From an uncultured Bacteroidota bacterium (GTDB taxonomy: Bacteria > Bacteroidota > Bacteroidia > Chitinophagales > Chitinophagaceae), in contig CAIKZP010000171.1 in assembly GCA_903831935.1 (NCBI GenBank), positions 1 to 52,456 on the forward strand: a DNA stretch of 52,456 nt, in the 5' to 3' direction. The notes under the pieces are model-generated. The model was not told the DNA's origin, ran no database searches, and saw only the letters and a program-made list of their open reading frames with translations. Every line of letters starts with the position of its first letter. Position 1 is the stretch's first letter. Both the position numbers and the translations under genes were made by a program. This document shows, one piece after another, positions 44,198-52,456 of this stretch.

Positions 44198-46153
44198 ATG
44201 CTGATAGGATTACAAAATGTTACGTTTGAGTTTGGTGCTAGGGTAATTGTTGAAGATGCAACATGGCATATTCAACCCGGTGACCGTATTGGGTTGATTG
44301 GTTATAATGGAACCGGCAAATCAACTTTATTAAAGGTTTTGGTGGGCGAATACCTCCCTTCTAAAGGAACTGTTGAAAAAAGTAAAGAAACAACCATTGG
44401 CTATTTACACCAAGATTTATTGAGTTTCGACACTAGTGAAAACATTACTGAAGTTGCTTTGAGCGCTTTTGAAAGGGTTCGTCAACTAGAAAAAGAAATT
44501 GAAACACTTGGTATTGAATTAGAGAATGATTCAGAAAACGAAACCATTCTTATTAAATATACCGATGCCTTACATGAATTAGATGTTTTGGATGGATATA
44601 ATATTCATCATAAAGCAGAAGAAGTGCTACACGGACTAGGATTTAGTAATAACGACTTGGTTCGACCATATAAAGAATTTAGTGGAGGATGGCGTATGCG
44701 GGTATTGTTGGCAAAAATGATTTTACAACAACCCGATGTATTGTTAATGGATGAACCTACCAATCACTTAGACCTTCCTTCAATTGAATGGCTTGAAAAA
44801 TATTTAATACACTATAAAGGCAGTGTGGTAATTGTTAGCCACGATAAGTTTTTCTTGAATAGAATGGTGAATAAAATTGTTGAAGTATACCAACAACAAT
44901 TACATATTTATACCGGTGACTACGAGTTTTACGAGCAAGAGAAAATGATTCGAATAGATATGCAACAAAAAGCATTCGAGAATCAGCAAGATTATATTCG
45001 TCAACAAGAAAGATTTATTGAAAGATTTAAAGCAAAAGCAAGTAAAGCCGCACAAGCACAGAGTGTACAAAAACGTTTAGACAAAATTGATAAAATTGAA
45101 GACGTTCAATTAGAAAGACCAGATTTAAGAATCAATTTTCAGTTAGACAAAGTGCCAGGTAGAACCTTGGTGTCTTTGAAAAATGTAAGCAAACATTTTG
45201 GTAAAATTAATATTGTTGACTGCACCAATGCAGAAATTGATAGAGGCGATAAAATTGCCTTGATTGGTGCCAATGGTAAAGGAAAATCAACCGTTTTGCG
45301 TATGGTTGCTGGAACCGAAGAATTTACTGGAGAGCGTGTTTGGGGGCATAATGTAGAAGAAAGTTTCTACGCACAGCACCAACTAGAAGCTTTAACCATG
45401 ACGCATACTATCATGGAAGAAATGCAAAACAGTGGCAGCAAAAAAAGCGATGCAGAATTGCGTAGTTTAATGGGTGCCTTTCTTTTTGGAGGCGATGATA
45501 TTGATAAAAAAATACGGGTGTTAAGTGGTGGCGAAAAAGCAAGGGTTGCACTAGCTAAAACCATTGTAAGTAAGGCGAACTTTTTAATTCTAGATGAACC
45601 TACTAACCACTTAGACATGCACTCAGTTGAATTATTAGCTGAAGCATTAAACAAGTACGAAGGCAGTTATATATTGGTTAGTCACGATAGGTATTTTATT
45701 TCTAAAACTGCAAATAAAATTTGGGAAATTGTAGACAATCAAATAAAAGAATTTAAAGGAACTTATCAAGAGTGGATTGAATGGAATGAGCGTATGGCAA
45801 AAATTGGGGCTGAAAATGCCAAGAATGAAAAGCCTGAGCAAAAAGCATCTCAGCCAATTGTGGCTCCTGTTGCAAAACAAGTTGAAAAAAATCCTATCAA
45901 CAAAGACCAACAAAAAGAATTACAACAATTACAAAAGCAACTGCAACAAATAGAAACCAATTTAAATAAAGCAAAAACAGAAAAGCTTCGCATTGAAGCA
46001 GCAATGGGTGATCCTAACAATTATTCCGATAAATCTAAATTTGTTCAGTTAGAAATAGACTATAAAAAAACACAGGCTGAATGGAACAGTTTAAATCAAG
46101 ATTACGAACAAACTTTCGAAAAAATAATGGAACTAGATGCACTAACTAAATAG
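44198..46153 (+). CDS. ABC-F family ATP-binding protein
   Basis: A 651-aa soluble ATPase with two nucleotide-binding domains and no membrane part, of the translation-factor/ribosome-protection ABC-F class. NBD1 has GYNGTGKSTL, the signature FSGGWRMRVLLAK and LLMDEPTNHLDLPS. NBD2 has GANGKGKSTVL, LSGGEKARVALAK and LILDEPTNHLD. The linker between them (about 240-310) is charged and helical, and a C-terminal coiled coil (KDQQKELQQLQKQL onward) of about 80 residues ends the protein, as in Uup-like members. The specific task is unknown. It is followed after 6 bp by the SulP gene. Confidence 0.93.
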   Translation: MLIGLQNVTFEFGARVIVEDATWHIQPGDRIGLIGYNGTGKSTLLKVLVGEYLPSKGTVEKSKETTIGYLHQDLLSFDTSENITEVALSAFERVRQLEKEIETLGIELENDSENETILIKYTDALHELDVLDGYNIHHKAEEVLHGLGFSNNDLVRPYKEFSGGWRMRVLLAKMILQQPDVLLMDEPTNHLDLPSIEWLEKYLIHYKGSVVIVSHDKFFLNRMVNKIVEVYQQQLHIYTGDYEFYEQEKMIRIDMQQKAFENQQDYIRQQERFIERFKAKASKAAQAQSVQKRLDKIDKIEDVQLERPDLRINFQLDKVPGRTLVSLKNVSKHFGKINIVDCTNAEIDRGDKIALIGANGKGKSTVLRMVAGTEEFTGERVWGHNVEESFYAQHQLEALTMTHTIMEEMQNSGSKKSDAELRSLMGAFLFGGDDIDKKIRVLSGGEKARVALAKTIVSKANFLILDEPTNHLDMHSVELLAEALNKYEGSYILVSHDRYFISKTANKIWEIVDNQIKEFKGTYQEWIEWNERMAKIGAENAKNEKPEQKASQPIVAPVAKQVEKNPINKDQQKELQQLQKQLQQIETNLNKAKTEKLRIEAAMGDPNNYSDKSKFVQLEIDYKKTQAEWNSLNQDYEQTFEKIMELDALTK

Positions 46154-46159
46154 CAATTC

Positions 46160-47710
46160 ATGAAGCGAAAAATCAAGTACTATCGACTTGTTTGGTTAAA
46201 ACACGATTTACCAGCAGGACTATCTGTATTTTTTGTTGCGCTTCCATTGTGTTTAGGTATAGCACTTGCTTCTGGGGCTCCATTATATGCTGGAATTTTG
46301 TCGGGTATTATTGGCGGTTTGGTTGTTTCATTAATTAGCGGTTCTGCTTTTGGAGTTTCTGGCCCTGCTGCAGGCTTAACCACTGTTGTAGCTGCTAGTA
46401 TTATTTCTGCAGGTGATTTTAAGATATTTTTATTATCTGTATTTATAGCAGGTTGCTTTCAATTATTATTAGGAATATTAAAATTGGGTGTTTTGGCCAA
46501 TTACTTTCCATCGGCAGTTATTAAGGGAATGTTGGCTGCTATAGGAATTATTTTAATTTCAAAACAAGTTCCAATTGCATTGGGATATGATCAACCTGAT
46601 TTTTGGAGAAGTGGATTTCTACATCTTTTCTCATATCAAAACTTTTTTGGCAATAACAGTATTTTAAAACTCCATTTTACAGCTGGTGCAATATTAATTT
46701 CAATTATATCAATTGGATTAATGTTTTTATTACAGTTACCTTATTTTAAGAAAAAAAGCATTATCCCTCCTGCACTGATAGTGGTAGTAATTAGTATTGG
46801 TGTTAATTTAATATTCTTAAAATTTGCAGAAAGTCAGTCTTTAAAGCCTACCCAACAAGTACAAATTACTAGCAATTTATTTTCAAGTATTTCATTACCT
46901 GATTTTTCTAAAATATTCTCTTCAATTAATATTTGGAAAAACGGTTTAACCATTGGAATATTAGCTACACTTGAAACACTGCTATGTGTAGAAGCCATAG
47001 ATAAATTAGATATTAGAAACCGAATAACGCCAGTTAATAGAGAATTAGTGGCACAAGGAATTGGCAATATGCTTTGTGGATTATTAGGTGCCATACCAAT
47101 GACCGCTGTAATTGTAAGAGGTGCTGCAAATGTTGATGCTGGTGCAAGAACAAAATTGTCTGCATTTACACATGGGTTATTTTTATTGCTTTCTGTTTTA
47201 TTAATACCATTTTTATTAAATCAAATACCTTATGCAGCATTATCGGCTATTTTATTAATTACAGGATATAATTTAACCAAACCAAAACTATACAGAAACA
47301 TGTGGGGTTTGGGTTGGAAACAATTTGCTCCTTTTTTAATAACCATAATTGTTATACTCGCTACCGATTTATTGATAGGTGTATTTATTGGTTTATTAAT
47401 TTCTATTTATTTTATTATTCAAAATAATTTTAAAACAGATTATCAGATTATTAAAACCAAGGAACACGAAACAGATGTGTATTTAATTAAACTAAATTCT
47501 AATGTGAGTTTTTTAAATAAGGTTAAATTACGGTCTGCTCTTGATAAAATTCCAAAATATTCTATATTAACTATAGACGGGTCAAATACCCATTTTATTG
47601 ATTATGATATATTAGAAATGATTAGCGCGTTTCATAATAAAGCACACGAAAAGCATATTGAAACGCACCTATTAAACATAGAAACAGTAAACATTTCGGC
47701 CATTCACTAA
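46160..47710 (+). CDS. SulP-family anion transporter
   Basis: A 516-aa inner-membrane carrier of the SLC26/SulP family. The N-terminus enters the membrane with DLPAGLSVFFVALPLCLGIALASGAP in two pieces, followed by a GIIGGLVVSLISGSAFGVSGP region and about ten more helices, including GMLAAIGIILISKQVP and LETLLCVEAIDKLD. A shortened STAS domain forms the last 85 residues (KYSILTIDGSNTHFIDYDILEMI). Sulfate, bicarbonate or other anions are possible; there is no carbonic anhydrase or sulfate-assimilation gene nearby to decide. Translationally close to the ABC-F gene (6 bp). Confidence 0.9.
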   Translation: MKRKIKYYRLVWLKHDLPAGLSVFFVALPLCLGIALASGAPLYAGILSGIIGGLVVSLISGSAFGVSGPAAGLTTVVAASIISAGDFKIFLLSVFIAGCFQLLLGILKLGVLANYFPSAVIKGMLAAIGIILISKQVPIALGYDQPDFWRSGFLHLFSYQNFFGNNSILKLHFTAGAILISIISIGLMFLLQLPYFKKKSIIPPALIVVVISIGVNLIFLKFAESQSLKPTQQVQITSNLFSSISLPDFSKIFSSINIWKNGLTIGILATLETLLCVEAIDKLDIRNRITPVNRELVAQGIGNMLCGLLGAIPMTAVIVRGAANVDAGARTKLSAFTHGLFLLLSVLLIPFLLNQIPYAALSAILLITGYNLTKPKLYRNMWGLGWKQFAPFLITIIVILATDLLIGVFIGLLISIYFIIQNNFKTDYQIIKTKEHETDVYLIKLNSNVSFLNKVKLRSALDKIPKYSILTIDGSNTHFIDYDILEMISAFHNKAHEKHIETHLLNIETVNISAIH

Positions 47711-47767
47711 TGGCTGATTGGGTTGAATAAATGAATTTATAGTATCTTGCAATTGCAATAATTAAAT

Positions 47768-48289
47768 ATGGAAACAAGACTACCAATAGTTGGAATAGTA
47801 ATGGGAAGCGATAGTGACCTATCAATTATGCAAGACGCAGCTGAAATTTTAAAGCGTTTTGACATTCCTTTCGAGTTAACCGTAGTTTCTGCACATCGTA
47901 CACCTACTCGTATGGTGGAATACGCTAACAAGGCTATTGGTCGTGGTTTAAAAGTAATTATTGCAGGTGCTGGTGGTGCTGCACATTTACCAGGTATGAT
48001 TGCTGCCGTTACTACTTTACCAGTGATTGGTGTTCCAATCAAATCTTCTAATTCTATTGATGGATGGGATTCTGTTCTTTCTATTTTACAAATGCCCAAT
48101 GGTGTACCAGTTGCCACAGTAGCGTTAAATGCTGCAAAGAATGCTGGAATTCTAGCCGCTCAAATTTTAGGCACTAGCAATGCTACAATTGCAAATGCAC
48201 TGGTTGATTATAAAAATGAAATGGATAACGCGGTAACTTCAAAAATTAAATTACTACAAAAAGACTGGCCCAATCAGTTTGATAAATAG
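47768..48289 (+). CDS. purE: N5-carboxyaminoimidazole ribonucleotide mutase PurE
   Basis: A 173-aa class I PurE that rearranges N5-CAIR to CAIR in purine synthesis. The substrate site is clear: [18 protein letters not shown], the lid region [26 protein letters not shown] and [10 protein letters not shown], with [11 protein letters not shown] further on. Length is normal. It lies 57 bp after the SulP gene; no purK is adjacent. It converges on bshC with 3 bp between. Confidence 0.96.
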   Translation: METRLPIVGIVMGSDSDLSIMQDAAEILKRFDIPFELTVVSAHRTPTRMVEYANKAIGRGLKVIIAGAGGAAHLPGMIAAVTTLPVIGVPIKSSNSIDGWDSVLSILQMPNGVPVATVALNAAKNAGILAAQILGTSNATIANALVDYKNEMDNAVTSKIKLLQKDWPNQFDK

Positions 48290-48292
48290 TGC

Positions 48293-49894
48293 TTATTTAA
48301 TGGTAAGCACACTAAACTGCATTTCTAATGTATTTGATGCACGATAAATTAGATTAATAAAATCTTTACCGTGTAAGGCATAAAAGTCTCCAATATTTGC
48401 TACCCTTTCTTGTAAACTATTGTTAGGATATAATGCCGTTTTTAAATTGCTTATTTGTCTTTTAGCTACTTGAAACTTTTCTTTTTCGGCTCTTAATAAT
48501 TTCTTTTGTAGCGCGAGTATTTTTTTTGTTGATTGAATTTCTAGTGCGGTTACATGGTCATTCAAACTCTTATCAACTGAATTTGCTTTTTCTTTTAATG
48601 ATTCAAACAATAATTTACAATTAGCCAATTCATTTGTAAGGTCTAACATGGCTGCAGTATCTCTTTTTACAATTGTATTTAATAATGCTTCGGCCGATTG
48701 AAATAAATCTGGTTCTGAGAAACCTAATTGTTTCATTTTATTAAACTGCGCTTGGGTTAAACACAAAAATGAATTGCGCAAAACCAATACTGGATAAGGA
48801 ATACCGCAATGGTTGAATAGATTTTTTAATTCTAACCAATAGGCTAATTCACCGCCACCACCAATAAAAGCAATATTAGGCAATACCGTTTCTTGGAATC
48901 CACCACGTAAAATTACATTGGCACTAAATCGATCTGGAAAATTATTTAGTTCATTTAAAATTTCTGATTCAGTGAATTGTAAGTTTAATGCTTGTACAGT
49001 ATACATTCCGTTTACTAACTCAATTCTTTCGCGATGATTATCTAGTAAATAAAATAAATTAATCGTTCTGCCAGAAGCCTGTACTTTATAGTGCAGTTTT
49101 AAAGCACTAATTGTTTCTGCAATGATAGCATGTGAGAAATTTTCAACTAATTCTTTTTTTACAACTGATTGATAAGCCGATTTTAGTTTTGCATTATCAG
49201 GAATTAACACAACCAATCCATAATCAGCAAACAAATGATTCACCAATTCAAGTGTTGCTTGTTGAATGGATTTTCCTAAAGTATATACTTGCTTAAATAC
49301 ATTCACTAATTCTAGTCCTGAACTATGTATGGCAATTTGCCCTTCAATGGCATTAATTAATTGTAAAAAAGCTTTATCAACTTTCATTCTACCAACCGCA
49401 CCAGTTTGATTGGTTTTCCAAACAAGATCTTGACCACCTAAATTAATTTGACCCAATTCATCTAAATCGGCGTCTTCACTGCCCATATAATAAACAGGTA
49501 CAAAATTGTATTCAGGCATTTTATCCTGAAGCATTTCTGCTAATTTAATAGTATGCAGAATTTTGTAAATAAAATACAAAGGGCCTGTAAATATATTGGG
49601 CTGATGTGCAGTTGTAACGGTAAAACAAGTAGGCTTTAAAAGCGATTCAATATTAGCTTTTGTTTTGTTCGAAATATCAATACCAGCGTATTGTTCCGTT
49701 AATACCTCCACTAATAATTTTCTTGGTGTATCAAATGATTTTCTTGCTTCAATGGCTGATTGAATTCCTAATAAATTGGGGCTATGAGTATAGAATGGAC
49801 GCAATGATGGGGATTGTGAAATATAATCGACCACTAGCGTTGAAAAATAACCAGTGTGCTCGTATGGCAAATTAAAATTGTCAAACTCCATCAT
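48293..49894 (-). CDS. bshC: Bacillithiol biosynthesis cysteine-adding enzyme BshC
   Basis: A 533-aa putative cysteine ligase for the last step of bacillithiol synthesis (cysteine plus GlcN-malate). The N-terminal Rossmann-like region has FTVTTAHQPNIFTGPLYFIY, PVYYMGSEDADLDEL and a GRMKVD stretch. A middle domain carries NVILRGGFQETVLPNIAFIG and GGGELAYWLELKNLF. A helical coiled-coil domain follows at about 400-500. The match spans the full length. Two Met codons at the start (49894, 49891) are equivalent. A -7 box lies upstream, so it may be independent of the oxidase gene at 49950. Confidence 0.94.
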   Translation of the reverse strand: MMEFDNFNLPYEHTGYFSTLVVDYISQSPSLRPFYTHSPNLLGIQSAIEARKSFDTPRKLLVEVLTEQYAGIDISNKTKANIESLLKPTCFTVTTAHQPNIFTGPLYFIYKILHTIKLAEMLQDKMPEYNFVPVYYMGSEDADLDELGQINLGGQDLVWKTNQTGAVGRMKVDKAFLQLINAIEGQIAIHSSGLELVNVFKQVYTLGKSIQQATLELVNHLFADYGLVVLIPDNAKLKSAYQSVVKKELVENFSHAIIAETISALKLHYKVQASGRTINLFYLLDNHRERIELVNGMYTVQALNLQFTESEILNELNNFPDRFSANVILRGGFQETVLPNIAFIGGGGELAYWLELKNLFNHCGIPYPVLVLRNSFLCLTQAQFNKMKQLGFSEPDLFQSAEALLNTIVKRDTAAMLDLTNELANCKLLFESLKEKANSVDKSLNDHVTALEIQSTKKILALQKKLLRAEKEKFQVAKRQISNLKTALYPNNSLQERVANIGDFYALHGKDFINLIYRASNTLEMQFSVLTIK

Positions 49895-49940
49895 AGATAG
49901 TAAAAATACAACTTAGTAGAAACTATTGTTCAGAACTATT

Positions 49941-49948
49941 CAAAACTA
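49941..49948 (-). promoter_or_regulatory. Candidate -7 box for bshC
   Basis: The minus strand reads TAGTTTTG (TAnnTTTG), in the 55-bp gap between the oxidase stop and bshC. No -33 element at good spacing. Confidence 0.35.
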
Positions 49949-49949
49949 A

Positions 49950-51200
49950 TTAATTGAATCGATTAGGATTAAAAGGTTCAATATTCATTAATAATGGCGT
50001 TTCGTTAATAATTTGGGTAACTAATTTGCCCGTACCAGCTCCCAAACTCAAGCCCAACATAGAATGCCCAGTTGCAATAACAACATTCTTCCACTTATTA
50101 GACCTTCCTATATAAGGCAAGCCATCAGCAGAACAAGGCCTATAACCCCACCAAACTTTATCTATGCTAGGAACAGGAATTTCAAACTCAGGATAAAACT
50201 GCTTAACTGCACCTAATAAACCTTCTACCCTAGCCAAACGTGGCGGTGTTTTGGTAGAAGTTATTTCCATTGTACCTCCAAAACGAATTTTATTGCCATC
50301 CATTGGCGTTAAAGCAACCCTTCCTTCAATTAATACAGATGGATAGTTAATCTTGTGCGGAGAATCTTCGAGTGTTACTGAATAGCCTCTTCCGGGCATT
50401 AATGGTATTTTAACGTCCATCAATTCCGCCAATTCTCTAGACCAGGAACCTGCTGCAATAACTACTGTATCTGTGTCAATAACAGATTTGTTGGTTTTAA
50501 CTTTTGTAATATTTGCTTCTTTATGTTCAAAACCAATTACTGTTTCACTTGTATGAAATTTTACACCAACATTTTTTAAATGTGCTAATAATTGCTCCAT
50601 TAATTTGTTGGGATACAAATGTGCATCACATTTAAAATGGATTGCACCCAATGCATTGATTGTTGTTTGTGGTTCAAGTGCTTGTAATTCTTCGAATGAT
50701 AATAATGCTGTATCATTTAAACCAATTTGGTGCGCTTTTTTTACAGTATGTTCTGCGTGTTCGGCACCCGTTGGTGTTTGAAATATTTCTAATAAACCTT
50801 TGTGTTCATAAGCAAAATTAAACTGGGGTAATTTTGTTAATGCTTCATATAATGACTGACTATAAATAGCAATATCACGTAATGGAATGGCGGCACGATC
50901 TACTTTTTCGGCTGTTGCAGATTTAATAAATTTCAATCCCCAATCAATCAAACTCATATCTAGCCTAGGTTGTACATAAAATGGGCTTTTAGAATTGAGC
51001 ATCCATTTTAATCCTTGCTTTACAATACCAGGAGTTGCTAATGGAATAAAATGACTCGGACAAACATACCCTGCATTTCCATAAGAGCAATTATTTAGCA
51101 AATCTGTTTGGTCTATTATGGTTACTTCATAACCTGACTCTTGTAAATAAAACGCACTACACAATCCTATAATTCCACCTCCTATAATTACTACTTTCAT
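49950..51200 (-). CDS. FAD-dependent D-amino-acid (D-hydroxyproline) dehydrogenase
   Basis: A 416-aa DadA/DAO-type flavoprotein. The FAD motif is VVIIGGGIIGLCSAFYLQESG at the start (read in two parts, GGGIIG at about 7-12). NCSYGNAGYVCPSHF, PLMPGRGYSVTLED, GGTMEITSTKTPP, WWGYRPCSADGLPYIG and VVIATGHSMLGLSLG follow. It lies 26 bp after 4-hydroxyproline epimerase, so the likely substrate is cis-4-hydroxy-D-proline, oxidised to 1-pyrroline-4-hydroxy-2-carboxylate. The assignment to hydroxyproline comes from context; the family is certain. Confidence 0.88.
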   Translation of the reverse strand: MKVVIIGGGIIGLCSAFYLQESGYEVTIIDQTDLLNNCSYGNAGYVCPSHFIPLATPGIVKQGLKWMLNSKSPFYVQPRLDMSLIDWGLKFIKSATAEKVDRAAIPLRDIAIYSQSLYEALTKLPQFNFAYEHKGLLEIFQTPTGAEHAEHTVKKAHQIGLNDTALLSFEELQALEPQTTINALGAIHFKCDAHLYPNKLMEQLLAHLKNVGVKFHTSETVIGFEHKEANITKVKTNKSVIDTDTVVIAAGSWSRELAELMDVKIPLMPGRGYSVTLEDSPHKINYPSVLIEGRVALTPMDGNKIRFGGTMEITSTKTPPRLARVEGLLGAVKQFYPEFEIPVPSIDKVWWGYRPCSADGLPYIGRSNKWKNVVIATGHSMLGLSLGAGTGKLVTQIINETPLLMNIEPFNPNRFN

Positions 51201-51226
51201 ACTAAAATTTTATAATAACTAAAATA

Positions 51227-52276
51227 TTAAATCACTTGAAACCCATATGCATAAGGATCATCTAATGGATCAATGGTTATATGGTTGTGTCCATAAATTT
51301 TAGCCCATCCTTCCACACTTGGCCTGATAGCTGGCTTTTCAGCTACAGTTGTTTCTTCTTCAATTCTACCAATAAATACAGAACCAATAATACTTTCGTG
51401 AACAAATAAATCACCAGCTTTTAATTGTCCTTTTGTGTACCATTGCGCCATTCTAGCCGAAGTGCCAGTTCCACAAGGAGAACGATCAATTGCTTTATCG
51501 CCATAGAATACAGCGTTACGTGCTGTTGATTTTTCATCTAACACTTTGCCTGTCCATAAAATATGAGAACAGCCATTAATGGTTGGATTCTCGGGGTGAA
51601 CAAAAGTATATTTTTGGTTGATATCGTTGCGTAAGTCTCTTGAAAATGCAATTAGTTCACTGGCTGAAAATTGCTCTAGTCCAGGAAAGTTTTTTTGGGG
51701 ATCAACAATGGCATAAAAATTACCACCATAAGCAACATCAATTTGCAAATTGCCTAATCCGTTGCAATGAGCAGTAATATTATCAGCTGCTAAATAGGCA
51801 GGAACATTGGTAAGTTTTACAGAAACCACTTTATTTTCTACTTGCTTGTATTCAATCATCACCAAGCCTGCAGGGGCTTCCATGCGAACAATACCAGGAA
51901 TTTTTGGTGTAATTAGTCCTTCTTCTATGGCAATGGTAATAGTGCCGATTGTTCCGTGTCCACACATTGGTAAACATCCACTGGTTTCAATAAATAATAC
52001 GGCCACATCGTTTAAAGGATTGTGAGGTGGATATAAAATACTGCCACTCATCATATCGTGTCCACGAGGTTCAAACATTAAGCCTTTTCTTATCCAGTCG
52101 AATTCTCTTAAAAAATGCTGTCGTTTTTCGCTCATATTGGCACCTTCTAAAACAGGGCCTCCTTTTGCCACTACCCTTACTGGGTTGCCGCAAGTATGCG
52201 CGTCAATACAATAAAAATGATGACCCGCTTTATTAACTGGATCTATAATTTCAACAGAAATAGGAGCATTACTCAT
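51227..52276 (-). CDS. 4-hydroxyproline 2-epimerase
   Basis: A 349-aa member of the proline racemase family that turns trans-4-hydroxy-L-proline into the cis-D isomer. Both catalytic cysteines are present: Cys105 in LPMCGHGTIG and Cys268 in DRSPCGTGTSAR. The related trans-3-hydroxyproline dehydratases carry Thr or Ser at the first site, so epimerase is favoured. HTCGNPVRVV and MFEPRGHDMMSGS are also typical. It sits between the aldehyde dehydrogenase (26 bp) and the flavin oxidase (26 bp), which fixes the pathway as hydroxyproline breakdown. The usual deaminase gene is not in the window. Confidence 0.92.
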   Translation of the reverse strand: MSNAPISVEIIDPVNKAGHHFYCIDAHTCGNPVRVVAKGGPVLEGANMSEKRQHFLREFDWIRKGLMFEPRGHDMMSGSILYPPHNPLNDVAVLFIETSGCLPMCGHGTIGTITIAIEEGLITPKIPGIVRMEAPAGLVMIEYKQVENKVVSVKLTNVPAYLAADNITAHCNGLGNLQIDVAYGGNFYAIVDPQKNFPGLEQFSASELIAFSRDLRNDINQKYTFVHPENPTINGCSHILWTGKVLDEKSTARNAVFYGDKAIDRSPCGTGTSARMAQWYTKGQLKAGDLFVHESIIGSVFIGRIEEETTVAEKPAIRPSVEGWAKIYGHNHITIDPLDDPYAYGFQVI

Positions 52277-52302
52277 GGGCTAAAAATTGCAAGTTGAAAC
52301 AA

Positions 52303-52456
52303 CTATCTTTTCCACTCACCATCTACCAATCTTAAAATTTGTAAAGGGTTTTCATCTTTCAATGCATTTGGCAAAAGGCTTGAAGGACAATTCTGGAAAC
52401 AAACCGGGCGTACCCAACGTTTTACTGCATTAATACCTACTGCGGTAAACCTGCTA
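52303..52456 (-). CDS. Alpha-ketoglutarate semialdehyde dehydrogenase, C-terminal fragment
   Basis: Only the last 50 codons and the stop lie in the window; the gene continues past the right edge. The fragment AVKRWVRPVCFQNCP, then SLLPNALKDENPLQ and LRLVDGEWKR, matches the characteristic C-terminus of NADP-dependent 2,5-dioxopentanoate dehydrogenases (R.LRPVCYQ..P..LLP..L.D.NPL...R.VDG). This enzyme makes alpha-ketoglutarate in the last step of hydroxyproline degradation, which agrees with the two genes that follow it. Confidence 0.8.
   Translation of the reverse strand, partial: SRFTAVGINAVKRWVRPVCFQNCPSSLLPNALKDENPLQILRLVDGEWKR

Noticed and set aside
1-52456. Mobile elements, prophage, CRISPR or defence genes
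   Set aside because: No transposase, integrase, repeat array or restriction/toxin-type gene was found; gene spacing and base composition look even across the window.

Overview
The window is a compact, AT-rich stretch of chromosome. I see no mobile element, CRISPR array, rRNA or tRNA, and no gene-free gap above about 280 bp. Gene content and regulatory signals point to the phylum Bacteroidota, most likely the Chitinophagaceae/Chitinophagales. Evidence: a NusB-plus-DUF1573 pair, a fused SecDF, bacillithiol genes in a Gram-negative setting, a CarboxypepD_reg-type TonB-dependent receptor, PFOR of the NifJ type, many secreted proteins or lipoproteins with QA/Q-type signal peptides, and repeated TAnnTTTG -7 boxes, the phylum-specific primary sigma factor signature. 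The exact genus cannot be fixed from the sequence alone.

Layout. 0-8 kb holds housekeeping genes: a DUF1573 lipoprotein and nusB (minus), groES-groEL (plus), a small membrane protein, an FKBP-type lipoprotein and secDF. 8-10.2 kb is a minus-strand pair, a Tat-type TIM-barrel isomerase followed by an alginate-lyase-like protein. 10.4-16.3 kb has an IscA-type Fe-S carrier (minus) and a plus-strand run: a membrane protein, a stand-alone methylmalonyl-CoA mutase catalytic subunit, a secreted M20 amidohydrolase and a secreted S9 peptidase. 16.3-27.4 kb is all minus: a YggS-type PLP protein, a secreted protein of unknown function with a DxDDT motif, an acyl-CoA dehydrogenase, nifJ, a Tat-type Gfo/Idh/MocA oxidoreductase, an AmpD-like amidase lipoprotein and an M1 metallopeptidase.

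27.4-40 kb holds an HD hydrolase, aguA-aguB (agmatine to putrescine), bshB1 (bacillithiol), rpmE2, yajQ, lgt, a bacilliredoxin, a TraB/GumN protein, a short speA-type arginine decarboxylase, and the translation cluster thrS-infC-rpmI-rplT. 40-52.4 kb holds a two-domain secreted protein, a TonB-dependent receptor with a DUF3347 lipoprotein upstream, an ABC-F ATPase, a SulP transporter, purE, bshC, and the end of a hydroxyproline-degradation operon: a D-amino-acid-type oxidase, 4-hydroxyproline epimerase and the C-terminus of an alpha-ketoglutarate-semialdehyde dehydrogenase cut by the window edge.

Functional themes. (1) Putrescine synthesis by arginine decarboxylase, agmatine deiminase and N-carbamoylputrescine amidase within 8 kb. 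(2) Bacillithiol synthesis and use (BshB1, BshC, bacilliredoxin) scattered over about 20 kb. (3) Protein folding and export (GroESL, FKBP, SecDF, Lgt). (4) Carbon and energy metabolism (PFOR, acyl-CoA dehydrogenase, acyl-CoA mutase). (5) Exported degradative enzymes. No clear new defence or mobile system was found. The least explained items are the secreted DxDDT protein, the structured leader before rpmI-rplT, strong dyads upstream of nifJ and of the acyl-CoA dehydrogenase gene, and the DUF3347/TonB receptor pair.
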